Shown: one piece after another, positions 49,055-57,670 of the stretch
How positions within the stretch are numbered: the stretch's first letter is position 1
Layout of the letters: each line of letters begins with the position of its first letter
NCBI GenBank assembly: GCA_028343155.1
Contig: JAOLXX010000005.1
Span: forward strand, 21,001-85,000
Direction of reading: 5' to 3'
DNA: 64,000 nucleotides
From: Polaribacter sp.
GTDB taxonomy: Bacteria; Bacteroidota; Bacteroidia; Flavobacteriales; Flavobacteriaceae
Translations under genes and position numbers: made by a program
The notes under the pieces: generated by a model
The model's input: the letters and a program-made list of their open reading frames with translations, nothing else
The model's database searches: none
What the model was told of the DNA's origin: nothing

Positions 49055-49226
49055 AAAAAGAATCACATCTGTTGATTCGATAAGAGGTTTTACCATTGCA
49101 TTAATAACTTTAGTAAATACTCCAGGAAATTGGAGTAGTGTTTACTCTCCTTAATTGCATACAAAATGGCATGGTTTAACCCCTACAGCTCTTGTATTTC
49201 TTTTCTTTTTGTTCCTGCTTTTTTAA
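49047..49226 (+). pseudogene. Relic of a NagX/DUF5009-type transmembrane protein
   Basis: Starts at an ATG overlapping the transporter stop by 8 bases. It reads KKRITSVDSIRGFTIAL and NTPGNWSSVYSP, the N-terminus of NagX-like (heparan-alpha-glucosaminide acetyltransferase-like) proteins. A TAA at 49152-49154 sits where the family has Leu. The same frame then continues LHTKWHGLTPTALVF, the expected next segment, up to a second stop at 49224-49226. Everything downstream (about 300 residues) is gone and prmC begins to converge at 49247. Gene order transporter-nagX fits amino-sugar use. Confidence 0.85.
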
Positions 49227-49246
49227 GGTTTGGTATTGAAGTGCTC

Positions 49247-50113
49247 CTAGTTGCTACTTGCCTGAATCATTCTATCATTTCCAAATATATCTTTTTTTAG
49301 TGCTATATTTTTAAACCCTTTTTGTTCTAGCATTTCAATAGTTTCTTTTCCTAAATATTGATTGATTTCAAAAAATAGAAATCCCTCTTTCGTTAAATAT
49401 TGTTTTGCTAAATCTGCAATTTTAGTATAAAAAATTAAGGGAGTATGGTCCTCGACAAACAACGCCAAGTGCGGTTCGTTTTGTAATACATTATTCTTGA
49501 TTTCAGCCTTTTCTAATTCCCGAACATAAGGAGGGTTTGAGACGATAATGTCATATTGCTTCTCTAATTGATGCGTTTTTAAAATATCCATTTCTAAAAA
49601 AGAAATTTCAACATTGTTTAAAGTGGCGTTTTGTTTAGCAACTTTCAACGCTTGCGAAGAAATATCTATAGCGGTTATTTTTACATCTGTTAAGTTCTTC
49701 GCCAAAGAAATAGGGATACAGCCAGTTCCTGTTCCAATATCTAAAACAGACAAGGTTGGGGTAATGCAACCCTGTATTTTTCCAATTTCTAAAAGAATCC
49801 ATTCTACCAATTCTTCCGTTTCAGGTCTTGGAATTAAAGTGTTTTTATTTACAATAAAAGGCAATCCATAGAATTCAGTTTCCCCTAAAATATACTGAAT
49901 AGGTTCTTCTTTTTGAAGTCTTTTGACCCTGCTTTTTAATTCCGATAAAATCGTGTCATCAATTATAAAATCAGGCTTTAAAACCGTATCTATTCTTTGT
50001 AAGTTCAGTTTTTTTTCTAGCAACAAAAAAAAGAAAGTGTCTATTTCTGTCTTTGGATACTTCTCTTTAAGTGCATTCGTGAAAAAAAGTCTAAATTCTT
50101 TTAAAGTCATCAT
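49247..50113 (-). CDS. prmC: Peptide chain release factor N(5)-glutamine methyltransferase
   Basis: Class I SAM methyltransferase of about 289 residues that methylates the GGQ glutamine of RF1 and RF2. An N-terminal helical domain is followed by LDIGTGTGCIPISLAKN (SAM motif I) and the N-P-P-Y motif in VSNPPYVRELE. PRPETEELVEWI before the core is typical. A TTG (50128) would add five residues (MVDKQ); I prefer the ATG at 50113 or 50110 (MMTLKEF). Confidence 0.95.
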   Translation of the reverse strand: MMTLKEFRLFFTNALKEKYPKTEIDTFFFLLLEKKLNLQRIDTVLKPDFIIDDTILSELKSRVKRLQKEEPIQYILGETEFYGLPFIVNKNTLIPRPETEELVEWILLEIGKIQGCITPTLSVLDIGTGTGCIPISLAKNLTDVKITAIDISSQALKVAKQNATLNNVEISFLEMDILKTHQLEKQYDIIVSNPPYVRELEKAEIKNNVLQNEPHLALFVEDHTPLIFYTKIADLAKQYLTKEGFLFFEINQYLGKETIEMLEQKGFKNIALKKDIFGNDRMIQASSN

Positions 50114-50246
50114 TTGTTTATCAACCAAAGCGTGTCAAGGGCATGTTTCATATTTTCAATAGGTACAAATCTTAAGAACTATCTTAAATGTTTTTTTTAG
50201 ACTCAATTTCTCTATTAATAAAATATTATCTTGTCATTTAATACTG

Positions 50247-50254
50247 TATTTTTG
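50247..50254 (+). promoter_or_regulatory. Candidate -7 box before the LEA-type lipoprotein gene
   Basis: TATTTTTG matches TAnnTTTG, 36 bases before the start. The upstream box is poor (TTA at N18). Confidence 0.45.
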
Positions 50255-50290
50255 CAAGGGCAATTTACCTATTCTTTTTAATAAATTAAG

Positions 50291-50746
50291 ATGAAAAACT
50301 TTTTATATTTTACGGTCTTTTTTTTTATTTCTAGTTGTTCTGTTCAGAAACCACCTATTTTTTTAAAGGTTGATAACGTAAAAGTTGCTTCTTTCACAGG
50401 TGATACAATTCGTTTACAGGCAACTGCTTTTTTTGAAAACCCAAATGATGTAGGTGGTAAGATTTCTACAGACGAAATTAAAGTAATTGTCAATGGTACT
50501 GTGGTTGCACAGGTTTCTTCCGAAGCGTTTAAAGTGCCAGCAAGAAAGGAATTTGCAATCCCTTTAATCGTTATAATACCAGCGAATAAAGTCTTTAAAA
50601 ACAACAAAAACGGAATTTTAGGAGGTTTGCTAACTTCGTTTTTGAAAAAATCGATAAAAGTACAGTTTAAAGGAGAGATTAAATACAAAGTTTTGGGGTT
50701 TTCTAACATATACTTTGTAGATCAAATTCAAGAGATTAAGTTTTAA
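50291..50746 (+). CDS. LEA type 2 / WHy-domain lipoprotein
   Basis: A 151-residue lipoprotein: hydrophobic N-terminus with lipobox FFFISSC, then a single LEA14/WHy-like beta-sandwich domain (FFENPNDVGGKISTDEIKV is the typical N-P-N motif region). Such domains bind other envelope molecules or protect against stress; no specific role is known. ribD follows after 29 bases and may be cotranscribed. Confidence 0.82.
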   Translation: MKNFLYFTVFFFISSCSVQKPPIFLKVDNVKVASFTGDTIRLQATAFFENPNDVGGKISTDEIKVIVNGTVVAQVSSEAFKVPARKEFAIPLIVIIPANKVFKNNKNGILGGLLTSFLKKSIKVQFKGEIKYKVLGFSNIYFVDQIQEIKF

Positions 50747-50775
50747 ACGAAACTTGATTTTGTTTCCTAAAAAGA

Positions 50776-51858
50776 ATGCATATCAATCACGAGAAGTATA
50801 TAAAACGTTGTTTACAAATTGCCAAAAATGGCATTGGTTTTACACGTCCAAATCCTTCTGTTGGGTCAGTTGTTGTGCATGGCGATAGGATTATTGGAGA
50901 GGGATTTACATCAGCCTTTGGGAATAACCATGCGGAAGTAAATGCAATTAATGCCGTAAAAGAGAAGTCACTTTTAAAAGAGGCAACTATTTATGTAACA
51001 TTAGAACCTTGTTCACATCATGGTAAAACACCCCCTTGTGCGGATTTAATTGAGAAACATAAACTTAAAAATGTAGTTATCGGTTGTGTAGATTCTAATA
51101 GCTTGGTTGCAGGTAAGGGAATTGAAAGACTAAAGAACGCAGGAATCAATGTTATTGTTGGTGTTTTAGAAGATGAATGTAGAAAACACCACAAGCGTTT
51201 TTTTACTGTTCAAGATAAAAAAAGACCTTACATTATCCTAAAATGGGCAGAAACGAAAGCGGGTTTTATTGCTCCAGTAGTAAAAGAGGATCAGAAACCC
51301 GTTTGGATTACGAATCCATATTCTCGACAGTTAGTTCATAAATGGAGAAGCGAAGAGCATGCAATTTTAGTTGGTACAAATACGGTAATTGCAGACAATC
51401 CTAAGCTAAACGTTAGAAGTTGGTCTGGGCTAAATCCGGTAAGAATTGTGTTGGATAAAAGCTTCAGAATTCCTACGTCAGCAAGTATCTTTGACGGCAG
51501 TGTTAAGACGATTGTGATTATAGGAAAAAAAGAGAAAAACAGCGAAATAAAGCCTCCAAAAGCGCGCAAAAATTTAGTTTTTGAAGTCATTGATTTTTCT
51601 CCCTTTGGAGTCCTAGAAAAGGGGGTGGGAATTCAACTATGTGAAGTGCTCCAAAAACACAAAATTCAATCTGTAATTATTGAAGGAGGAACCCAAACTT
51701 TACAAACATTTATTGATGAGGATTTATGGGATGAAGCTAGGGTATTTGTTGGTGATACTGAATTTAGAGAAGGCGTAAAATCGCCTGTTTTTGAGGCTCC
51801 ATTTTCTAAAAAAATAGAAATGAAAACGGATCTTTTAAAAATACATATAAATGATTAA
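50776..51858 (+). CDS. ribD: Bifunctional riboflavin deaminase/reductase RibD
   Basis: Second and third steps of riboflavin synthesis, 360 residues. The N-terminal deaminase domain has the zinc motif H-A-E (NNHAEVNAI) and P-C-S-H-H-G-K-T-P-P-C. The C-terminal reductase domain has ILKWAETKAGFIA and the LVGTNTVIADNPKLNVR stretch. Other rib genes are not in the window. Its 3' end overlaps the HAD phosphatase gene by 8 bases; HAD phosphatases dephosphorylate the RibD product in some bacteria, so the pairing may be functional (inference). Confidence 0.97.
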   Translation: MHINHEKYIKRCLQIAKNGIGFTRPNPSVGSVVVHGDRIIGEGFTSAFGNNHAEVNAINAVKEKSLLKEATIYVTLEPCSHHGKTPPCADLIEKHKLKNVVIGCVDSNSLVAGKGIERLKNAGINVIVGVLEDECRKHHKRFFTVQDKKRPYIILKWAETKAGFIAPVVKEDQKPVWITNPYSRQLVHKWRSEEHAILVGTNTVIADNPKLNVRSWSGLNPVRIVLDKSFRIPTSASIFDGSVKTIVIIGKKEKNSEIKPPKARKNLVFEVIDFSPFGVLEKGVGIQLCEVLQKHKIQSVIIEGGTQTLQTFIDEDLWDEARVFVGDTEFREGVKSPVFEAPFSKKIEMKTDLLKIHIND

Positions 51859-52462
51859 AAATCTCATTTTCGATTTTGGTGATATTTTCATCAACTTAGA
51901 TAAAAAAGCCACCTATATAGAATTAGAAAAATTAGGAATTACTGAAATTTCTGGTGAAATGATGGCAGTTGCCAATGAATATGAAAAAGGGTTGATTTCT
52001 ACAGACAAATTCATTGCCTTTTTTACGGCAGAACTTAAGATAGCAAAAAAAGATTTAGTGCATGCTTGGAATGCGGTCTTGTTAGATTTTCCATTGACAA
52101 GATTGGCGTTTATAAAAGCACTTTCTAAACATAAAAAATACAGACTGTTTTTGTTAAGTAATACAAACGAGTTGCATATTTCTTGGATTCAAGAAAATTG
52201 GGGGATAAAATTATTTACTGAGTTTAAAAAATGTTTTGAGCAGTTTTATCTTTCACATGAAATTCATTTTAGAAAACCAGCAGTAGAAATTTATGAGTTT
52301 GTTTTAAATGAAAATAATTTAATTGCAGAGGAAACTCTTTTTATAGATGATGTCAAAGAAAACACAATTTCTGCAAATGCATTAGGAATTCATACTTGGA
52401 ATCTAATTCCTGGACAAGAAGACGTAACTCAGTTGTTTTCGAAAAAAGAATTGTTATTTTGA
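51851..52462 (+). CDS. HAD-superfamily phosphatase (YihX-like)
   Basis: HAD-IA hydrolase of 203 residues. Motif I is FDFGDIFINLD with the nucleophile D8; the +2 position is Gly, as in the YihX group. Motif II is LFLLSNTNE, the Lys is in HFRKPAVEIYE, and motif IV is TLFIDDVKEN. Overlapping ribD by 8 bases, it may be the phosphatase acting on 5-amino-6-ribitylamino-uracil phosphate, which would complete that pathway step; this is inference from context. Confidence 0.9.
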   Translation: MIKNLIFDFGDIFINLDKKATYIELEKLGITEISGEMMAVANEYEKGLISTDKFIAFFTAELKIAKKDLVHAWNAVLLDFPLTRLAFIKALSKHKKYRLFLLSNTNELHISWIQENWGIKLFTEFKKCFEQFYLSHEIHFRKPAVEIYEFVLNENNLIAEETLFIDDVKENTISANALGIHTWNLIPGQEDVTQLFSKKELLF

Positions 52463-52557
52463 TAAAAAATAGTTGACAGTATTACCTTCAAAGTAATCAG
52501 AAATAATTATCAAGTAATAAACGCGATTGTTATTAAATAATTTTTACTTTCATGAAG

Positions 52558-52956
52558 TTAAAAGCCCAAGCCTTCTAATAAATAATTTGGACAACGTGTT
52601 GGTTTCATTGTTTTTCTCTCCATAAAAGCCAAAACGGTATTTCCTGTACAAATTAATTCATTATTTTGATTTGTAATTTCGTAATCAAATTCAATCTTCA
52701 CCAAGGGTTTTTTTTTGAGAAAAGTTTTGATGGTTAATACGTCATCATACAGCGCGGATTTAATGAAATTACAATTTAAAGAAATTACAGGCAGCATTAT
52801 TCCGCTGATTTCCATATCTTTGTATGTAACGCCTAGAGAGCGGAGCCATTCTGTACGACCGAGTTCAAAGAATTGTGCATAGTTTCCATGATATACGACC
52901 CCCATTTGATCGGTTTCTGAATATCTAATTCTTGTTTTTGTTGATGAATTTCTCAA
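52558..52956 (-). CDS. Acyl-CoA thioesterase (YbgC/4HBT type)
   Basis: Hotdog-fold thioesterase of 132 residues. It has RIRYSETDQMGVVYHGNYAQFFELGRTEW, the 4-hydroxybenzoyl-CoA thioesterase signature with the catalytic Asp and the Y-H-G-N-Y motif. It hydrolyses short acyl-CoAs in most relatives. It diverges from dnaA across a 167-base gap. Confidence 0.92.
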   Translation of the reverse strand: MRNSSTKTRIRYSETDQMGVVYHGNYAQFFELGRTEWLRSLGVTYKDMEISGIMLPVISLNCNFIKSALYDDVLTIKTFLKKKPLVKIEFDYEITNQNNELICTGNTVLAFMERKTMKPTRCPNYLLEGLGF

Positions 52957-53036
52957 TAGTTTCCAAAATTTTCTTGTGCATTTTACGTAAAAAATAATTA
53001 ATAATCAATAGCAAAATGATTTTTTTATACTAAATT

Positions 53037-53045
53037 TTATTCACA
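53037..53045 (+). promoter_or_regulatory. Consensus DnaA box upstream of dnaA
   Basis: TTATTCACA fits the DnaA-box consensus TTATnCACA, 79 bases before the dnaA start. It overlaps a weak promoter-like CACTTTTG (53044-53051). A single box suits autoregulation better than a full origin; no box cluster or A/T 13-mer array was seen. Confidence 0.5.
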
Positions 53046-53123
53046 CTTTTGTAGGGCTATTGGAAAGGAGTAAAAAGTTCAGTTTTTAATCAAATTAATA
53101 ACATAAAAAATCACTTAAATTAA

Positions 53124-54551
53124 ATGACTCTAACTGCTGACTCAGTATGGAATGAATGTTTGACTTTTATAAAGGACAATATTAAACCGCAAGCATACAA
53201 GACATGGTTCGAACCGATTGAACCTGTAAAGTTATCAGGAGAAGTATTAACAATTCAAGTGCCCAGTAAATTTTTTTATGAATGGCTGGAAGAACATTAT
53301 ATTAAATTATTACGTGTTGCATTGGTAAGACAACTGGGAAATGACGCCAAATTGATTTACGATGTCAAAATGGAAAATAATTACAGTAGCAACAGACCAC
53401 AAACTGTTAAAATTCCAAGTTCTAATAGAGGCCCATTAAAACCACAAAAGGTTACTTTTCCTTTAGAATCAAATAAAAGAGAATTGAGAAATCCGTTTGT
53501 AATTCCAGGATTACAAAAAGTAAAGATTGATTCTCAGTTAAACCCTAATTATAGTTTTACAAACTTTATCGAAGGAGATTCAAACAGGTTAGCACGTTCT
53601 GCTGGTATGGCAGTTGCGAATAAGCCAGGAGGAACCTCTTTTAATCCCTTATTAATTTATGGTGGAGTAGGTTTAGGGAAAACACATTTGGCGCATGCTA
53701 TTGGTGTTGATATTAAAGATAAATATCCTGACAAGACGGTGTTGTATATTTCTTCAGAAAAATTTACACAACAGTTTATCGATTCAGTTAAATCGAATAC
53801 GAGAAATGATTTCATTCATTTCTATCAAATGGTAGATGTATTAATTATTGATGACGTTCAATTCTTATCAGGAAAAGCAGGAACACAAGATGTTTTCTTT
53901 CATATCTTTAACCATTTACATCAAAATAGAAAACAGGTAATTTTAACTTCAGACAAAGCACCTGTAGATATGCAAGATATTGAACAGCGTTTATTATCTC
54001 GTTTTAAGTGGGGTTTATCTGCAGAGTTACAAGCACCAGACTATGAAACTAGAATTTCTATCTTACAAAATAAATTGTACAGAGACGGTGTAGAAATGCC
54101 CGAAGACATTGTAGAATATATTGCTAAGAACATTAAATCCAATGTAAGAGAATTAGAAGGCGTTATTATTTCAATGATTGCTCAGGCTTCTTTTAATCGA
54201 AGAGAATTTTCTTTAGAATTGGCAAAACAGATTGTAGATAAGTTTGTTAAAAATACAAAGAGAGAAGTTTCTATCGATTATATTCAGAAAGAGGTATCTA
54301 AGTATTTTGATATGGACGTAGTTACTTTACAATCTAAAACTCGAAAGCGCCATATCGTACAAGCAAGACAATTAGCAATGTTTTTCGCAAAAAGATTAAC
54401 AAAAACCTCATTGGCAAGTATTGGGAATCAAATTGGTCAAAGAGATCATGCAACTGTTTTACATGCCTGCAAAACCGTTGATAACTTAACCGAGACTGAT
54501 AAACAGTTTCGAAAGTATGTAGACGATTTAACTAAAAAATTGACTTTCTAA
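53124..54551 (+). CDS. dnaA: Chromosomal replication initiator protein DnaA
   Basis: Initiator ATPase of 475 residues. Domain I spans about 1-85, with linker domain II to about 130. Walker A is GGVGLGKTH (180-188) and Walker B is IIDDVQFLSG (D243, D244). Domain IV carries the DnaA-box-binding signature GQRDHATVLHACKTV near residue 445. It is preceded by a DnaA box, divergent from the thioesterase, and followed by a long hairpin. The usual dnaN neighbour is absent, as often in Bacteroidota. Confidence 0.99.
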   Translation: MTLTADSVWNECLTFIKDNIKPQAYKTWFEPIEPVKLSGEVLTIQVPSKFFYEWLEEHYIKLLRVALVRQLGNDAKLIYDVKMENNYSSNRPQTVKIPSSNRGPLKPQKVTFPLESNKRELRNPFVIPGLQKVKIDSQLNPNYSFTNFIEGDSNRLARSAGMAVANKPGGTSFNPLLIYGGVGLGKTHLAHAIGVDIKDKYPDKTVLYISSEKFTQQFIDSVKSNTRNDFIHFYQMVDVLIIDDVQFLSGKAGTQDVFFHIFNHLHQNRKQVILTSDKAPVDMQDIEQRLLSRFKWGLSAELQAPDYETRISILQNKLYRDGVEMPEDIVEYIAKNIKSNVRELEGVIISMIAQASFNRREFSLELAKQIVDKFVKNTKREVSIDYIQKEVSKYFDMDVVTLQSKTRKRHIVQARQLAMFFAKRLTKTSLASIGNQIGQRDHATVLHACKTVDNLTETDKQFRKYVDDLTKKLTF

Positions 54552-54579
54552 AAATTTATTTTCAGATAACTGATTGATA

Positions 54580-54626
54580 TGAAATTGTTTTTTTTCTTGA
54601 ATTTTTAAGAGAAAAACAATTTCATG
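54580..54626 (+). terminator. Long hairpin after dnaA
   Basis: ATGAAATTGTTTTT (54580-54593) and AAAAACAATTTCAT (54613-54626) pair perfectly over 14 bp, with further partial pairing (TCTT with AAGA) inside. It ends 19 bases before the next ATG, so it sits in both the dnaA 3' end and the phosphatase leader. Confidence 0.7.
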
Positions 54627-54645
54627 TTTTAATAAAATTATTTCC

Positions 54646-55095
54646 ATGAAAAGAGTATTGATGGTTTGTTTAGGAAATATTTGTCGTTCTCCATTAGCAG
54701 AAGCTATTTTACAATCTAAAGTAAATTCTAAGGACGTTTTTGTAGCTTCTGCAGGAACAGCCGCCTATCATATTGGTAAAAAACCAGACGAACGCTCAAT
54801 TGCTGTTGCAGCAAAGCATAAACTAAAGATTACAAACCAAAGAGCCAGAAAGTTTGTTGTAAAAGATTTTGATGAATTTGATGTTATTTTTGCAATGGAC
54901 GAAAGCAATTATCAAAACCTCCTTTTGCTTGCAAGGAATGAGGAAGATGAACAAAAAGTACAACTGATTTTAAAGGAAACACGGCTCCCTGAAAATGTGA
55001 GTGTTCCAGATCCATATTATGGAGGAGATGAAGGTTTTGAAAATGTTTATAAAATGTTAGATGAAGCGTGTGAACGCATCGCCCAAAAAATATAA
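54646..55095 (+). CDS. Low-molecular-weight protein-tyrosine phosphatase
   Basis: LMW-PTP of 149 residues. The P-loop is C8-L-G-N-I-C13-R14-S (C-x5-R with nucleophile Cys8), and the general acid lies in the conserved VPDPYYGG segment. In bacteria these enzymes often dephosphorylate BY-kinases of exopolysaccharide export, but no kinase is in the window. It is separated by 2 bases from the RsmI-like gene, so the two form an operon. Confidence 0.95.
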   Translation: MKRVLMVCLGNICRSPLAEAILQSKVNSKDVFVASAGTAAYHIGKKPDERSIAVAAKHKLKITNQRARKFVVKDFDEFDVIFAMDESNYQNLLLLARNEEDEQKVQLILKETRLPENVSVPDPYYGGDEGFENVYKMLDEACERIAQKI

Positions 55096-55097
55096 AA

Positions 55098-55805
55098 ATG
55101 ATTGGTAAGCTCTATTTAATACCCACCACTTTAGGAGAAACGGAACCTTTAGAAGTAATGCCTTTATCTGTTAAAAAAGTAGTCGAACAAATTGATTATT
55201 ATATTGTTGAGAATGAAAAATCAGCAAGAAGATTTATTAAGAAAATTTCACCAAAAAAAAACCAACCTTCTCTTCAGTTGATGTTATTAGATAAATATGC
55301 AGAAGAACTAGAAACTACAAAATATTTAGACGTTTGTAAAGAGGGAATAAATGTTGGTTTATTATCTGAAGCAGGGGTTCCTGCAATTGCAGACCCAGGA
55401 GCAAGTATTGTAAAATTGGCACACGAAAATAATATTCGAGTGATTCCTTTGGTGGGGCCAAGTTCTATTTTAATGGCAATGATGAGTTCTGGTATGAATG
55501 GTCAAAATTTTGCTTTCAACGGTTATTTGCCAATTGAAAAAGGGGAGAGAAAAAAAACAATTAAAGAATTAGAAAAACTTTCTAAAGATAAAAATCAATC
55601 ACAGATTTTTATAGAGACACCCTACAGAAACGAAAAAATGTTAACTGATTTAAAAGCAGCTTTAACACCTACAACTACTTTATGTATTGCAGCAAACATA
55701 ACTTTACCCAGTGAATATATTAAAACAATGATGGTAAAAGATTGGAAACATCAACAACCAGATTTGCACAAAAAACCTACGATATTTATCATTCAAAAAG
55801 AGTAA
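55098..55805 (+). CDS. RsmI-like SAM-dependent methyltransferase (tetrapyrrole methylase fold)
   Basis: A 235-residue member of the tetrapyrrole-methylase superfamily. LYLIPTTLGETEP replaces the usual P-T-P-I-G-N-L start of RsmI. LSEAGVPAIADPGASIVKLAH and VGPSSILMAMMSSG match RsmI well. It therefore resembles the divergent second RsmI-type protein of Bacteroidota, and the 16S C1402 target is not assured. It follows the phosphatase gene by 2 bases. Confidence 0.85.
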   Translation: MIGKLYLIPTTLGETEPLEVMPLSVKKVVEQIDYYIVENEKSARRFIKKISPKKNQPSLQLMLLDKYAEELETTKYLDVCKEGINVGLLSEAGVPAIADPGASIVKLAHENNIRVIPLVGPSSILMAMMSSGMNGQNFAFNGYLPIEKGERKKTIKELEKLSKDKNQSQIFIETPYRNEKMLTDLKAALTPTTTLCIAANITLPSEYIKTMMVKDWKHQQPDLHKKPTIFIIQKE

Positions 55806-55894
55806 TGAAAGTATTTTTGTCTATATTAATATTGAAAATAATATAGCTTCTTTTGATGAACAAATTATTTTCTAAAGTAAAACTCTTCTCCACT

Positions 55895-56947
55895 TTATCT
55901 ATTAATCCTTTGCTTATTCATCCATTGATGGTATTTAGCTGCATTTTTGTTGTGTTGAATAAGTGATTTCGCAAAAGAATGATATCCTATTTTGTCGACA
56001 TTTGCACACATATAAAAATACTTGTGTTTTTGAGCATTTAAAACGCCATCGATTGCAGAGATATCTGGCATTGCAATTAGAGTAGGAGGCAATCCTTTAT
56101 TTTTATATGTGTTATAAGGTGATTTTATTGCCAAATCTGCAGTGAGTACTCTTTTTACGTGATACGCTTGTCCTTTAATTTCTTTCACACAATAAATAAT
56201 GGTTGGATCTGCTTGTAAAGGCCACCCTTTTTTTAATCTGTTTAGATACAAACCAGCAACAATGGGTCTTTCTGTTTGCTGCGCAGTTTCTTTTTGTACT
56301 ATCGAAGCTAACGTAATTACTTCCGCTACAGATAAATTTAATTTTTTAGTTTTTTCCAATCGGCTTTTATTCCAAAATCGTTTGTAAGAAGCAAATACTT
56401 TTGTTCTGAATTCTTCAGGTGAAACCGTCCAATAAAATTCATAACTATCAGGAATAAACATTCCTAAAACAGATTTAGTAGTAAAATTATTTTTAGATAA
56501 AAAAGATTGTTCTCTGAACGTATCAATTAAAGAGATAGAATCTGCTTCTATTTGTTGTGCAATTCTGCCAGCAAGTTTTTCTAACGTATCTTGGTTGTTG
56601 AACGATACCTTTAAAGGAGTTTGTCGACCACTTCGTAACATGTTTATTAAATAGTTATTAGACATTCCTTCTTTTAAAATATACCTCCCAGGTTTGGGTT
56701 TTGAGAAACTTTTTTTAGCAGCAATCCAAAGAAAAATTTCCGTATTATTTGAAAATTCAGCAATTTTATTTTTTACGTCCTCTAAACGATCATTAGAGTT
56801 TATAAAAAGAAGGGTGTCTTTTGTGATGGCTTTTCCAAATATTTTTTGATAATAATTGAAGCCTATAATTCCAATAATTAAAAGAAAGGCAGCGATGCTA
56901 TATATGATTTTTTTACGCAATGGATTTGATTTTTTAGTAAGTAACAA
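55895..56947 (-). CDS. mltG: Endolytic murein transglycosylase MltG
   Basis: Inner-membrane lytic transglycosylase that trims nascent glycan strands, 350 residues: a single N-terminal transmembrane helix (YSIAAFLLIIGIIGF), then the LysM-like and YceG domains. The catalytic Glu220 is in SIVQKETAQQ, and LNRLKKGWPLQADPTIIY and SPYNTYKNKGLPPTLIAMP are family signatures. It starts 2 bases after the GNAT stop, so the two form an operon downstream of dapF; dapF and mltG both serve peptidoglycan. Confidence 0.96.
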   Translation of the reverse strand: MLLTKKSNPLRKKIIYSIAAFLLIIGIIGFNYYQKIFGKAITKDTLLFINSNDRLEDVKNKIAEFSNNTEIFLWIAAKKSFSKPKPGRYILKEGMSNNYLINMLRSGRQTPLKVSFNNQDTLEKLAGRIAQQIEADSISLIDTFREQSFLSKNNFTTKSVLGMFIPDSYEFYWTVSPEEFRTKVFASYKRFWNKSRLEKTKKLNLSVAEVITLASIVQKETAQQTERPIVAGLYLNRLKKGWPLQADPTIIYCVKEIKGQAYHVKRVLTADLAIKSPYNTYKNKGLPPTLIAMPDISAIDGVLNAQKHKYFYMCANVDKIGYHSFAKSLIQHNKNAAKYHQWMNKQRINR

Positions 56948-56949
56948 AA

Positions 56950-57471
56950 TTATTTTTTTATCAATTGAAATAAAACTTCATCTTTAAATTCTCCTCCGGA
57001 AAAAATCCAATCTTTTTTAACACCTACTTTTTTGAAATTATGTTTAGTAAAAAGCGAAGTACTTTTAATATTGTCTAGCGTAATATTTGCAAATAATTGA
57101 TGTAAACCTAGATGAGAAAAACTGTAGTTTATTAAAAGTATTAACGCTTCAGAGGCAACACCATTTTGTTGAAAATCTGGATGAATTAAAATGCCAACTC
57201 CAGCGCGTTTGTGTTGCGGATTAAAATCAAACAAATCAATCATTCCTAGTTGTTCCTTTGTTGTGTTATCTTCAATTATCAAACGCAGTTGTTTTGCTTC
57301 GTAAATATCAAAATGTGCATTTTCAAGATACTGCTTCAAAATAAACCTTGAAAAAGGAGTTTGTGTATGACTCACTTCCCAAAAAGAGGCATTGTTTTCT
57401 ATTTGATAAAGAAATTCTAAATCTTCTGGTTCTAGTGCTCGTAATTTTATTTTTTTACTGGACAGGTGCAT
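56950..57471 (-). CDS. GNAT family N-acetyltransferase (RimJ/RimL type)
   Basis: A 173-residue acetyltransferase of the RimL/SpeG-like group. It begins KIKLRALEPEDLEFLY and has the acetyl-CoA-binding segment HKRAGVGILIHPDFQQNGVASEAL (R/Q-x-x-G-x-A loop). HQLFANITLDNIKSTSLFTKHNFKKVG follows as expected. Substrate unknown. It sits 2 bases before mltG and about 200 bases after dapF. Confidence 0.88.
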   Translation of the reverse strand: MHLSSKKIKLRALEPEDLEFLYQIENNASFWEVSHTQTPFSRFILKQYLENAHFDIYEAKQLRLIIEDNTTKEQLGMIDLFDFNPQHKRAGVGILIHPDFQQNGVASEALILLINYSFSHLGLHQLFANITLDNIKSTSLFTKHNFKKVGVKKDWIFSGGEFKDEVLFQLIKK

Positions 57472-57670
57472 TTTTTTTACTTCTGTATTTGATTGAAATA
57501 TTTTAATACTATTTCTAACTTTTTGCGAAAATTAATGTGTCAACCCCAAAAAGCATCAGTTATATCCTCTAAATACTTCTTTATTTTAACCTTATTTTTT
57601 AATCATTTAGTAAAAAAAAATAGTGCGGTGTTTCTATGCGCTTTGCTAGTTTGCTTTTTAATTTTAAAAG

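Noticed and set aside
53000..53123. Full replication origin (oriC) upstream of dnaA
   Set aside because: Only one DnaA box is found and the 167-base gap is too short for a box cluster plus unwinding element.
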